Assembly: GCA_039105265.1 (NCBI GenBank)
Contig: JAPFFF010000008.1
Span: 4,526,001-4,590,000 of the forward strand
DNA: 64,000 nucleotides
Reading direction: 5' to 3'
Source of the DNA: Tritrichomonas musculus
Lineage: Eukaryota > Parabasalia > Tritrichomonadida > Tritrichomonadidae
Under the pieces are notes generated by a model. That model ran no database searches. It was not told the DNA's origin and was given only the letters and a program-made list of their open reading frames with translations. How positions within the stretch are numbered: position 1 is the first letter of the stretch; each line of letters starts with the position of its first letter. Shown here one piece after another: positions 47,692 through 59,100 of the stretch. The position numbers were made by a program, and so were the translations under genes.

Positions 47692-50600
47692 ATGTCAATT
47701 AATATTTTAATGTCTTCTTTTCATACATATTTATCAAATAGAATTTCAACCCCAGAAGAAAAATCTATTACAACTGTTGCATGGAATCGTGTAAATAATT
47801 TAATTGCGTGCGGTCAAGTTAATGGCGTAATTACAATTGCGTCTATTATTCTCAATCCAGATAGGCCAGGCCTTTTCAATATAGATATCAATCTAACATT
47901 AGTCGAACATAAACATGAAATTACTGCTCTTTGTTGGAATGAAAGATTTAATAAACTCTTAAGTGGAGACTCACAAGGGCATCTTGTTGTTTGGATAGAA
48001 CATTCTGGAAAATGGAGGCCAAGTATGATCAATGATGTATATACCTCTCCAATAGTTTCACTTTCATGTTCAAATAATAGTGAATTAATAGCAATTATTT
48101 ATGAAGACGGTAGAATTATATGTGGTGACTCATCAGGTAATCAGAAATGGACAACTATTATTCACAACGCTCCTACTGTTTGCTGCTTTAGTCCATCATC
48201 AAAAATATTATTTGTTGGTACAGCTGAATGTCAAATGCTGATGGTAAAATCTCGTGGTGCACAAGCACCTGAAATGGAATTAAATGTTACAACAGAAAAT
48301 AATCGAGTAATGGCTTCTTCATGGAGTAGAAATCAACCACATTTAATGCTTGTTGCTTTTCAAGACGGCCGCCTTATGATATTAACATCAGAAAATGATG
48401 TGAGCCCAATAACAGTTGATTTAGATATGGAAATCACTGATGCAGTTTGGTCAAATTCCAGTGAATTTATAGCAGTAAGCGGAATTGTTGAATCTGGCCA
48501 TTGCCAGCTAAGATTTCTTTCAAAGAGCGGGAAGCCTATACGTACTTTGAATATTCCTGCTCAAAATATTTCATCCATCTCATTTAATCAGAATGATACA
48601 CAACTGGCTCTAGGAGTTGATGATACTATATGCCTTGCTCAAATAGTTCCAATTAATCCTTGGGGATACTTTGATGATACACTGGTTTATTCAATTAATA
48701 TGGATGAAGATAAAGTGAATCCTAAATCGGACGTTATTTTCTTTAACTCTAAGACAGGTGAAAAACACATAAAAAAAATTACAAACCTTGTCAATATAGC
48801 AGCTGGCAAGTCCAGCGTATTATTAGCGTCATCATCTCCTGAAACTCAAGAAACAGCTCTTCTTCTTTGCAATAAGTTCGGGATTCCTCTTTTTTCCTCA
48901 TTTGTACCTTTCCTCCCAACATTTTTTGCAGTTACTTCACATTATGTAATTTCTTGTTCAAATCAGAGAATGTGCCTTTGGGACACTGACACAGATGAAA
49001 TGAAATATCATCGTTTCAAGAACGAAGCTACAGCGATAACTGCTCGTGATACAACTCTTTTTGTTGCATTCAGCTCAGGAGAGCTTGTCATGTACGGAAT
49101 TCCTGAATTTGATGAAGACAAAGCACGATATAACTTATACAGTCGAATTGAATCAATAGCAGTCTCTACAGATTTAACAAGGCTTTCTTTGATTGATGTT
49201 TTCGGCAATATGATTTTCCTCGATGTTCATTCGGGATCGGTTTCAGAAGGCAGTAGGAAAGAAACATGGTGTATGAAATGGGCTGATGATTCACCTGATT
49301 TGTTTGTCTCTCTTGAGAAACAAAAATTATATGTATATCGTGATTTTGAAGCAATTGAACCAATTATTTCTCTTACTTATATTTGCTCCTTTACTGATCT
49401 TGTTATAACTGCTGTTGATTTCATTACTCTCTATAGAGATCCTCTTCACCCAAATCTTGAACTCTTCCACCGATATGAAAGCAAACCACTCCGTGATGTT
49501 GATTATTTACTCGAATCAACTGATGTTTCAATAGATGAAATTACTGCCTACATCAAAACTAATTCACATCCTCGTTTGTGGCTCATGCTCGCAGAAACTG
49601 CACTTGATCAAATGAATCTTCAACTTGCAGAACGTTGCTTTATAGAAAGCCAAAATAATGCGGGAATCACATTAATGAAGAAATTATCATCACTACCAAA
49701 AAATGGTTTAGTTCAACGTGGTTTTGTTCTTTGGTATTTGAAACGTTATCAAGAAGCAGAAGAATGTTTCAGAGGTCGTTTTGACCCAAACTCAAAACAA
49801 TTCAAAAATATACAGAAGAAGCCAAACAACAACGCAAATACTGATCCTGATTACACTATTCAAATGTATGCAACAATTGGTGATTGGCAGAAAGTAGCCG
49901 AGCTTGTCAATGAAGTTGAAGACGAAGAAATGTTTACTCGCTGCCATATTGCTCTTGGAAATGAAGCATATATGAAAGGTGATTGGTCGACAGCTGCAAG
50001 CGAATACAACATTGCTCATGATCATAAAAAACAACTTAAAGCCTTGTTTCGTGGCGATGACTTTAATGGAATATCAAGATTATGTGACTCGCTAAAAGCA
50101 AAAGATCCTCTTCTTGATGAAATTGGAATTAAATTCGTTGCTCTTGGAGCTCATACAAAAGCTGTTGATGCCTTTATGAAACTAGGTGACGTCCAAAAAG
50201 CAATTGATTCATGCGTCCATTTGAATCAATGGACGATGGCTCTTCAAATTGCTGATGAACATCCACAAGAAGTAAATAAGCGCGCTCTGATGGGAAGATA
50301 TGCTCATCATCTTGCCGAGAACAGTCATATTGCAGCAGCAATCAATATGTATGTTAAATACAAATTACCAAGAGAAGCAGCTTTGCTTCTTGATAAAGAA
50401 GGCGATATTGCTTTCAAACAAACTCGTCAATACTTATTTGCAAAGAAATGCTATGTTTTTTCAGCTGACCTTCTTGAACAGAGTATCAAATCTGAAGAAG
50501 AAGAGTTGAATAAATTGAATCCAAAACCGCGAATTTCCCCAACAACAGCAACCAAAGTTAAAACAACTGTTATCAAAGGACCAGTTTCACCTCTACGAAA

Positions 50601-51258
50601 CAGGCCAATTATCATCAAATCAAACAACAACAACAATAACAACGATGATGAAGACAACAATAATACTGCTCCTCAAGCTCCATCTTCTCCTCTTGAAAAA
50701 TCAATTAATAAGGGAAAAGATCTTCTTCAAATTCAATGGCATAAAGCTGAAGCTCTTCATTTCTTAATATTGGCTCATCAACAAATGTATAGGGGCGAAT
50801 GGATTGATGCATTGATAACAGCCGCAAGAATTTTTGCAGTTTATTATGACATAATTGGAAAGGATAGATCAGCAGCTCTTCTTGCATTATGTGGATTTAA
50901 CTCTGGTTACTTAAAACAATGCTCAAATGGATTCATTCAATTAGAAAATTCAGAAAGTTTGACAAAGAAAAATCGACAAAGAATGGAAAACATGGCTGTA
51001 AAAATTTTCGGTAAACATCCTCCAAATGATCCTTCTGATTTACCCACATTTGAATGTAAAAATTGTAAATCTAAATTAGTTGAACCTAATTGTAAATGCA
51101 CATGTGGATATATAACATGCCCCAGTATCGTGTCTGGAATTGTGATCCCTGATGTTAGATCAAATGACGTGTGGAGATGTCCAAAATGCCACCATTATGC
51201 TCTACAGGATGAAATTAAACAATACAAAGTTTGCCCACTTTGCCACACTACTATTTAG
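47692..51258 (+). CDS. Intraflagellar transport protein IFT121/WDR35, paralogue B
   Basis: A 1188-residue protein from the first ATG at 47692; a second in-frame ATG at 47710 gives MSSFHTYLSNRIS, which lines up with paralogue A and may be the true start. Two WD40 propellers (TTVAWNRVNNLIACGQVNGV; ITALCWNERFNKLLSGDSQG; ETWCMKWADDSPDLFVSLEK) are followed by WDR35-type helices (HPRLWLMLAETALDQMNLQL; DSCVHLNQWTMALQIA, the HLNQW motif of animal WDR35). The zinc-type C terminus is CKNCKSKL...CKCTCGY...CPKCHHYALQDEIKQYKVCPLCHTTI. A low-complexity insertion (about KPRISPTTATKV to APQAPSSPLEKS, with runs of Asn) at about residues 960-1010 is absent from paralogue A. As part of IFT-A it is expected in the flagella. 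Confidence 0.92.
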   Translation: MSINILMSSFHTYLSNRISTPEEKSITTVAWNRVNNLIACGQVNGVITIASIILNPDRPGLFNIDINLTLVEHKHEITALCWNERFNKLLSGDSQGHLVVWIEHSGKWRPSMINDVYTSPIVSLSCSNNSELIAIIYEDGRIICGDSSGNQKWTTIIHNAPTVCCFSPSSKILFVGTAECQMLMVKSRGAQAPEMELNVTTENNRVMASSWSRNQPHLMLVAFQDGRLMILTSENDVSPITVDLDMEITDAVWSNSSEFIAVSGIVESGHCQLRFLSKSGKPIRTLNIPAQNISSISFNQNDTQLALGVDDTICLAQIVPINPWGYFDDTLVYSINMDEDKVNPKSDVIFFNSKTGEKHIKKITNLVNIAAGKSSVLLASSSPETQETALLLCNKFGIPLFSSFVPFLPTFFAVTSHYVISCSNQRMCLWDTDTDEMKYHRFKNEATAITARDTTLFVAFSSGELVMYGIPEFDEDKARYNLYSRIESIAVSTDLTRLSLIDVFGNMIFLDVHSGSVSEGSRKETWCMKWADDSPDLFVSLEKQKLYVYRDFEAIEPIISLTYICSFTDLVITAVDFITLYRDPLHPNLELFHRYESKPLRDVDYLLESTDVSIDEITAYIKTNSHPRLWLMLAETALDQMNLQLAERCFIESQNNAGITLMKKLSSLPKNGLVQRGFVLWYLKRYQEAEECFRGRFDPNSKQFKNIQKKPNNNANTDPDYTIQMYATIGDWQKVAELVNEVEDEEMFTRCHIALGNEAYMKGDWSTAASEYNIAHDHKKQLKALFRGDDFNGISRLCDSLKAKDPLLDEIGIKFVALGAHTKAVDAFMKLGDVQKAIDSCVHLNQWTMALQIADEHPQEVNKRALMGRYAHHLAENSHIAAAINMYVKYKLPREAALLLDKEGDIAFKQTRQYLFAKKCYVFSADLLEQSIKSEEEELNKLNPKPRISPTTATKVKTTVIKGPVSPLRNRPIIIKSNNNNNNNDDEDNNNTAPQAPSSPLEKSINKGKDLLQIQWHKAEALHFLILAHQQMYRGEWIDALITAARIFAVYYDIIGKDRSAALLALCGFNSGYLKQCSNGFIQLENSESLTKKNRQRMENMAVKIFGKHPPNDPSDLPTFECKNCKSKLVEPNCKCTCGYITCPSIVSGIVIPDVRSNDVWRCPKCHHYALQDEIKQYKVCPLCHTTI

Positions 51259-51739
51259 TTAGTAATATAAGTTTATATTATTTATTTTTACATAGAGTGT
51301 TAATTATATTGTAATTAATAAAGATATTTCAAAAAAAACCTCTGGAAGAGAATTTCGTTATTTAATGATTTCCATTTTCTTAATTCCTTCTTTTTCATGC
51401 TTTATTTTGAATATTCTATTTTTTCAAAAAAACCCATTCTTATCATTTCTTTGAAGAAAAATTTTGAGATTGAAAAAAAGATGAATTTTTATTTTTAAAT
51501 GACATTTAATGCTTATTTGTATAAAAAAAGCTAAACTTGTTACAAAAAGAAAAAAAAATATCATTAATCAATAAATTTAAAAATTAGAATTTTAATTCAC
51601 AATCAGCTAAAATGCTGAAAGAAACAAGCGAGTAACCTTATAAATAAATAATAATTTATTTCTACCTAATGCTTGATTCTAATGAATGCTTTGATATTTT
51701 TGAATAGAATAAAAAACCGATTTTCAGTAAATTTTACAA
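51259..51739. other. Gene-free spacer between WDR35-B and the 109-aa gene
   Basis: AT-rich, no gene visible. TTTTCAGTA at about 51,722-51,730 is not a good initiator match. Confidence 0.5.
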
Positions 51740-52069
51740 ATGAGTGATGAAATCATAACAGAAGAATTTTCGATCGATGTAATGGGCATCATCCCAGCGC
51801 ATTTAAAGGATTTTAATAATATTGAAATCGAAAAAGATACATTAACGCCATCCGAAATTTATATGAATATAGATGGAAACAGATTAAAAGGAAAAATCGC
51901 TGATACAGTTTCAACCAATTTGTTTTTTGAACTTAACCCTGAAGAAGAAGATACCAACTTAATTGCAAATGTCAATAAAGTTGCAAAATTTGAGCATGTT
52001 TTTTATATTCCAAAAGACGAATTTACAAAGCCATTTATTCCAAGGGATGCATTAAAAAAACCAGAATAA
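51740..52069 (+). CDS. Small protein resembling TFIIIC subunit 6 (GTF3C6/Tfc7-like), tentative
   Basis: A 109-residue protein, acidic. The order of features, a strand FSIDVMGIIPAHLKDF, then IYMNIDGNRLKGKIADTVSTNLFFELNPEEED, then an aliphatic strand, follows the triple-barrel dimerisation domain of small TFIIIC subunits, whose pattern is a hydrophobic strand, an I-dG-xxxGx-dT-x-T-xxF/I-E stretch and more strands. TFIIIC recruits RNA polymerase III to tRNA genes. The match rests on pattern and is not strong; other small beta-barrel proteins are possible. The ATG at 51740 is the first in frame. Confidence 0.4.
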   Translation: MSDEIITEEFSIDVMGIIPAHLKDFNNIEIEKDTLTPSEIYMNIDGNRLKGKIADTVSTNLFFELNPEEEDTNLIANVNKVAKFEHVFYIPKDEFTKPFIPRDALKKPE

Positions 52070-52276
52070 ATAATTGTGTGATCATTATTAAAAATTTTTG
52101 TAATTTGATTCTGTATTTAGATGATTATTTATATTTATTTATTTTTTTTGAATCAAAATTAAAAATCAGGAAAATTATAATAATTATTAAATATATTTAT
52201 AATTTAATAGCATTATTTTTATTTTTCCAAATCTTAAATTTTGTTCTTTGAATTTTTGAATATATTTTGTATCGTT

Positions 52277-52285
52277 CAACCGTTA
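52277..52285 (+). promoter_or_regulatory. Myb-like word CAACCGTTA upstream of the eL6 gene
   Basis: CAACCGTTA lies 46 bp before the eL6 start. It is the same CCGTTA core seen near the CARMIL-like, RPGRIP1-like and SAS-6-like genes. Ribosomal protein genes of Trichomonas use promoter motifs different from the initiator, bound by a Myb-like factor, so a role here is plausible. Confidence 0.4.
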
Positions 52286-52322
52286 TAAACCAGCCAAAAA
52301 GTCAAGTTCGGCCTTTCTATCA

Positions 52323-52781
52323 ATGGCCGAGCTTTTGTTCATCGCTCCAGTCGAGAAAAAGGATCCAAGACGTCCAACATGGCGCGGAATTCCACGCGTT
52401 TCATTTACCCGCCCAGCTGTTGCTGCTGAAATCGATCCAATCAAAGCTGATGTCCCACCTCAAGTCGAACGTAAAACACGCGAATCTCTTTCAGTCGGAA
52501 CAATCGTTATCATTTTAGATGGTGAACATAAAGGCAAACGCGCAGTTGTTGTTGCAGATAAAGGTGCTGGTGTTGTTAAAGTTTGCGGTGTTGTTGTTCC
52601 AGCTATCGAAGTAGATCAAGATTATTTAATTGCTACATCCGTTAAGGTTGATGGCGTTAATGATGGAAGTAATGAAGGAGCTATTAAGGCCGCAGCAGAA
52701 AAAACACCAGAACTTGTTGATTATCTCAGCACTCCATTTAGCCTCAGACCAGGTGACCGCCCACATTTAATGAAGTTCTAA
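52323..52781 (+). CDS. Ribosomal protein eL6 (RPL6)
   Basis: A 152-residue large-subunit ribosomal protein. The KOW-type core is clear: SLSVGTIVIILDGEHKGKRAVVVADKGAGVVKVCGVVVPAIEVDQDYLIATSVKVD against the family's [55 protein letters not shown]. It is shorter than most eukaryotic eL6 because the basic N-terminal extension is small and acidic at the start (MAELLFIAPVEKKD). Codon usage is noticeably less AT-biased than in the neighbours (for example CGC, GCC, GTC), as expected of a highly expressed gene. The stop reads TAAATAAATGA. A CCTTT word lies 8 bp before the ATG and CAACCGTTA 46 bp before it. Confidence 0.93.
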   Translation: MAELLFIAPVEKKDPRRPTWRGIPRVSFTRPAVAAEIDPIKADVPPQVERKTRESLSVGTIVIILDGEHKGKRAVVVADKGAGVVKVCGVVVPAIEVDQDYLIATSVKVDGVNDGSNEGAIKAAAEKTPELVDYLSTPFSLRPGDRPHLMKF

Positions 52782-53178
52782 ATAAATGATTTAGCTATAA
52801 TTTAAATTTCGATATCAATATTCACTCTTTTTTTTTTGTTTTTTGATATCAAATTTTCAAACTTTGAAATGTTACATAAAAAAAATCTTCATTTCTATTT
52901 AGATAACAATATTTTTGTACTTTCTTTTATTACATTAACATCCAACATTAATTGCCATTATCAAATTTTTTTATTTGGATTCACTTACATTAATATATTT
53001 TAGATTTTGATCTATATATGATTTCATTTAATATACAATATAACAGAAAATATGACATTACTATATTTGATCTTTATTATTATTATATTATTACTCTCAA
53101 TTTTTATTTTTATTTTGAGATATAATTAAAATAAACTTGAAAAAACGGGCATCAAAAATTTTACCAAATAGAAATTGA
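52782..53178. other. Spacer between eL6 and the giant coiled-coil gene
   Basis: About 400 bp of AT-rich sequence with a T9 tract near 52,829. No gene seen. AACGG is found near 53,146 (AAAACGGGCAT). Confidence 0.5.
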
Positions 53179-56100
53179 ATGCTTCAAGATATAGAATCAT
53201 CAGCTCAAAGCGAGCCGATTGATTTTATATCAAAATTACTTCAAGAATTTGATAAAAAAATTGACTTGGGCGATGCTGATCAAGTTCAATTATATACAGA
53301 AATTCTTGCTGAAAGAAATCTCAATATTCAATTTCCAAAAATATGCAAATTAATGACTTTGTTTCTTCAGAAATCAAAAAGTGAGCGTTATAAAAATTCT
53401 GTGACAGACCAAAATCGGCGACTTATTTCTCATCTTCAACAATGTGTATCAGTATTTGAAGCATTTGCATCAAATGATGAAAGTACCATTTCAAAAGTTA
53501 CATCAATGCCACATATTGCGACAAAACTGATTCCAAAAGATTTCTTTCAAAACGAAGCCAATCATCTACGTTCTTTTTTACCTCAGGTTCAATCTGAATC
53601 GCCAGATATTCCAATAAAACTTACAAATATCAAAAAAATTCGGCAAGAAATTGAATTAACAACAAGTATTGATGATATCAAAAATGGATTTGGAGAAATA
53701 TGCTCACTTTTTGAGTTTACATCATTGATTAACGATGTTTTAATTCAAAAAAATATTGAAAATTCTGAAATCCGAGAGAAGAATGAAAAAACAATTCAAG
53801 AAATGACCGAACAAATTCGAATACTACAAAATCAAATTAAACAAAAAGAATCTATTATCCAAGATAATGAATATCAACAAGAAAATAAGATAATCAATGA
53901 GTTTAGAACAAAAAATCAGCAAACCAGTAAAATAATTGATGATCTCCAACAAAAAGATCAGCAAAACAATAGATTAATCGATGAGCTTAAAGCAAAAAAT
54001 CAACAAAGTAATATTACAATTTATGATCTTAAGGCAAAAAATCAACAAAACAGCTCAACTATTGATGAACTTCAATTTCAGAATCAACAACATAACATTA
54101 CAATCAATGACCTTAAAACAAAAAATAAACAGAGCAAACAAATAATTGAGGAACTACAAGCGAAGAATCAACAAAACAAAGAAATGATTGAAGATCTTAA
54201 AGACAAAAATCAAAAGAGCGACAAAACGATTGAAGATCTTAAGGCAAAAAGCCGACAAAATAGCAAGCTAATTGATAATATTCAATTAAACAATCAAAAA
54301 AATAGTGAAATTATGGAAGGAACTAAACTAAATCAGATAATTGAAGATCTCAAAGCAAAAAATCAAGAATTGAAAGAAAAAAATAACTATTTTTCTTCAT
54401 TAATAAATCAAAAGAATAGTGAAGTTGAAGACTTGAAAGAATCAAATGATGAACTCACAAATACCATTACCAAATTGAAAGATAGAATTGACCATATTCA
54501 AAGTGAAAGTGAAAAACGAATGATTAGAATTATTTCTGAAAATGAAGACCTTAAATCACAGTATGAAATCTATGAAAAAGAAAAAATTATAATTAGAAAT
54601 GAGAGAGAAAACATTAAAAAAGAGAAAAATAAACTGAATGAAACATTAAAACCTCTAGAAGCAAAAATAGAAGAACTTCAACAGGCATTACTCTCTGCCA
54701 CTAATAAGAATGCAAAACTCAATCAGACAATTTCTTCCCTTCAGTCTGAAAACTCAAGTGCAAGTGAAATTTATGAGTCCAATAATAATGAATTAAACAA
54801 GAAATTGAGTTCACTCAAGAAAGAGAATGAAAAACTAAGCTCAACAAATTCTAGACAACAGAAAAAGTTGTCAGAATTAACAACAGAAAATTCTGAGCTT
54901 AATTCAAAAATTTCTGAACTCAAATCAAACAATTCAGAACTCTCTGAAAAAGTGGATTCAATAAAATCGAAGAATGCAAGCCTTCAACAAAAAATTTCTG
55001 AAACAGCCTCTGAAAATTCTGAACTCAATTCAAAAATTTCCGAACTCTATGAAAAAGTCGAATCTTTGAAAGCAAAGAATTCTAATCTTCAACAAAAAAC
55101 ATTAGACATAAGTTCTGAAAATTCTAAGCTCTCTGAAAAAGTTGATTCTCTAAAAACAAAGAATTCAAATCTTCAGCAAAAAGTGACAGAAATAAGTACA
55201 GAAAATTCAGAACTTAATTCAAAGATTTCAGAGCTCTCAGAAAAAGTGAATTCTCTAAAAATGAAGAATTCCAATTTGCAAGAAAAAGTATCAGAATTAA
55301 GTTCAGAAAATTCAGAGCTTAGCACGAGTAACACTGAGACATCTGATAAAATGAATTCTCTTAAAACCAAGAATTCCAATCTCCAGCAACAAATCGCTGA
55401 GATGACAACAGAGAAGTTAGAACTCACAATGAAGCTGAAAGACCTAAAAACAGAAAATTCTGACTTATCACAAAAAGTTGACACATACAAATTGAGCAAC
55501 AAGAATCTCCAAGAGAAAATGTCTGAAATAACAGCAGAGAAGACAGAACTCACAGCGAAGCTGAAAGACCTAAAAACAGAAAATTCCGACTTATCACAAA
55601 AAGTTGACACATTCAAATTGACAAACAAGAATCTCCAAGAGAAAATGGCGGAGATGAAAGAAGAGCTCCAAGAGCGCAGCAATGAATGCAAATCTCTGTC
55701 AGAGCAAGTTGAAGCACTGAAGCGAACCTCAGCCATTTACAGCGAGAACAAAGAGGAGATAAAGAAGCTTCAGTCGCAGCTCCAGGGTGTCCAAGATGAG
55801 AACCAATCATTGAAGATCAGAGAGAAGACAAACAAGCAGAAAATGAGCGAGCTTCAGAAAAACTTGTCATTGATTGAAGATGAGAAAGAAAACCTGCCAA
55901 ACCAAGTCAATTCATTAAAGAATGAAAACAAGGACAAAGAAAACTCGATTAATTCGCTGAGTAATGAAAACTCGGAATTGCAGACGAACTTGAATTCAAC
56001 GATTTCAAAGCTAAATGAAAAAAACAGTTCTTTAAAAAAGCATAACAAAATTTTGAAGGATTCTTTGGCCAAGATCAACTCATCCATTGAAAAATTGAAG

Positions 56101-59100
56101 GATGAATCATCGTCACTTCAAATTGAGAATGATTCTTTGATGAAGAAAGTTTCTCAACTTGAACTAAAGAATTTATCTTTAAATAAAGAAAAAGATGAAT
56201 TTGAAGCAAAAGTGCAAATTGGCCAAATTGACCTTTCTAAGTCAAAGAAAAAAAATGAAGAACTTGAAGAGAAAATTTCTGCATTGAACAACAAAATACA
56301 GAAACTCAAGAAGAAGAAGAATGATTATAAACAAGAAAGCGAGAATTTCAAAAATGAAATGAAAAACATTCAAAATGATTTGAATAAAACTCGCTCTCAA
56401 AAAATTGAAAGAGACTCTGAAAAAGAGAAAATTGAATCAGAAAATAATTCACTCCGTTCAAATATCGAGTCTTTGAAATCTAAGAACTCGGAATTGAATG
56501 AAACCGTTCACAAAATTCAAATTGAAAACGCTAAGTTAAAATCAGAAGTGTCACAGTTGAACGAGAAACTGATTCTGGCTGACAAAATTTCTCAGTCAAA
56601 ACAGGAGTCGTATGAAAAGTGCCAGAATAAACTCGACAAGGCAAATGAAACAGTCAAGTCGTTGGAAAGCGAGATTGAAAAGCTGAAGGAAGAAAACAAC
56701 GAGTACGAAATCAAGAATAAGAAACAAGAAACAGCAAATTTAGAAATGAAACGAGAACTAGAAAAGACAATAAATAACAAAGAAGAACTTGAAGAGAAAC
56801 AAACAAAAACATCCAACAAAATCGAAGAACTTGAAGAACAAAACAACAAATATTCAGAAATCATTAAAGAAATCAAAGCAACACTAAAAATCAACAACAA
56901 CAACACTAAAGCAGAGCTTATTGAACAAGAAATTAATTCTAATTTTGAAGGAATCGTTGATGAAATTAAAAAAATTTCTAAAATTAAAGAAGAAATGAAA
57001 CAGAAGAAAGAAGAACTTGAAATATCAGAAGAGCAATTAAAAGAGACCCAAGAAAAACTGAAAGAAACGAAAGAAACACTAAAAACGATAGAAAACACGA
57101 ACAAAGAACTTCTCGAAGACAACAACAACTACCAAGACACACTGAAAACAATAGAAAACAAGAATAAGAAACTTCTCGAAGACAACAACAACTACCAAAA
57201 AACACTGAAAACAATAGAAAACAAGAATAAGAAACTTTCAGAAGACAACAACAACTACCAACAAGTAGTTACAAAATATCAGACCGAAATTGCACATTTG
57301 AAAGAAAAGCTACAATTGTCAGACGAACTTGCACAAACGAAAAGCAACCTTTACGAGCGAAGTTCGAAGCAGAATGACAAGTACAATGCCAAAATACAAA
57401 CGTTAGAGAGTCAACTTTTTCAGATCACTCAAGAAAACAGTCGGTATCAAAATGCGCTCACCAAATATCAAACAGAGCTGGCACATTTGAATGAAGAATC
57501 TCAAAACAAGCAAAAATATCTCGAAAAGTGCCAAAAACAACTCAATAAATCTAACGAGTTGGCAAAATCATTCGAAAATAAAGTGTCGCTGTTGTCACAG
57601 GAGAATAACAAGTATCAAACAGAGCTCATTCAAATCAATGAAAAGTTGCACTCACAGGAAGAAATTGCTCAGTCAAAGAACAACTCATTGCTGAAGTGCC
57701 AAAAGAAACTCGACAAGGCAAATGAAACAGTCAAGTCGTTGGAAAGCGAGATTGAAAAGCTGAAGGAAGAAAACAACGAGTACGAAATCAAGAATAAGAA
57801 ACAAGAAACAGCAAATTTAGAAATGAAACGAGAACTAGAAAAGACAATAAATAACAAAGAAGAACTTGAAGAGAAACAGACAATTTCATCCAACAAAATC
57901 AAAGAACTTGAAGAGAAACAAACAAAAACATCCAACAAAATCAAAGAACTTGAAGAACAAAACAACAAATATTCAGAAATCATTAAAGAAATCAAAGCAA
58001 CACTAAAAATCAACAACAACAACACTAAAGCAGAGCTTAATGAACAAGAAATTAATTCTAATTTTGAAGGAATTGTTGAAGAAATTAAAAAAATTTGTTT
58101 GGAAAAAATTGAAGAAGAAGAAATTATTTTCAAAATTAAAGAAGAAATGAAACAGAAGAAAGAAGAACTTGAAATATCAGAAGAGCAATTAAAAGAGACA
58201 CAAGAAAAACTGAAAGAAACGAAAGAAACACTAAAAACGATAGAAAACGCAAACAAAGAACTTATCGAAGACAACAACAACTACCAAGACACACTGAAAA
58301 CAATAGAAAACAAGAATAAGAAACTTCTCGAAGACAACAACAACTACCAACAAGTAGTTACCAAATATCAGACAGAAATTGCGCAGCTCGCTTCCAGCAA
58401 AAAGAGCAGCACTGACATGATTGACTCTTTACAGAGCCGAGTGAAAGAAATCTCAAACGAGAAAGAGATCATATCGAATGAACTAGCAACTATTGCTGCA
58501 AAATATAACGAGCTCTCATCAAAGAATGTTCGACAAAAGAACAAAATTAAAAATTTGAGAGAAAGCGAATTAATTATTATTAATCAATCCAAAGAAAAAT
58601 TTGTTGCTTTAAATAGTGCTAATAAAAGATTAACAGCCGAATTAAACCAACATAATTATAATTTGGACCTTTTAAAGAGAGAAAATAACATTTTAATGAC
58701 TCAATTGGCTCAAAATAAAAATTTGACTACTGAAAAAGATGAAAATATTCAAAATTTGGAACAAGAAAAAAATTCTTTGGAAAACGATTTAAAAATAAAT
58801 CTTCAATTGTGCAAGAAGTTGAAAAAAGAGTTGGAATTGGCTAACGAAAAAGTGAAAAATTTGTCAAAATTAAATTCTGAACTCAATCAAATTAAAGAAA
58901 ATTATGAAAATAAAAATAATTTCCATGTTGAAAGCGAAATCGATGATTTGAAAACAATATTGGAATTTAAAGACGGAAAATACAATAAATTAAAGAATGA
59001 GTTTAGGATGTTACAAAAATCTTTCGATAATATAAAATCTAATGAATATAATAATTTATTCAAAATAACAGCTGCTCTGGCTGACGCTTTGAATGAATCT

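Noticed and set aside
55173-55736. Long minus-strand open frame within the giant coiled-coil gene
   Set aside because: It is the antisense of a repetitive Lys/Glu/Ser-rich gene, which produces long Ser/Phe/Leu-rich antisense frames.
57669-58280. Ser/Phe-rich minus-strand open frame, looks like a membrane protein
   Set aside because: Antisense shadow of the duplicated coiled-coil block; the same shadow is present at 56,592-57,128, as expected from the duplication.
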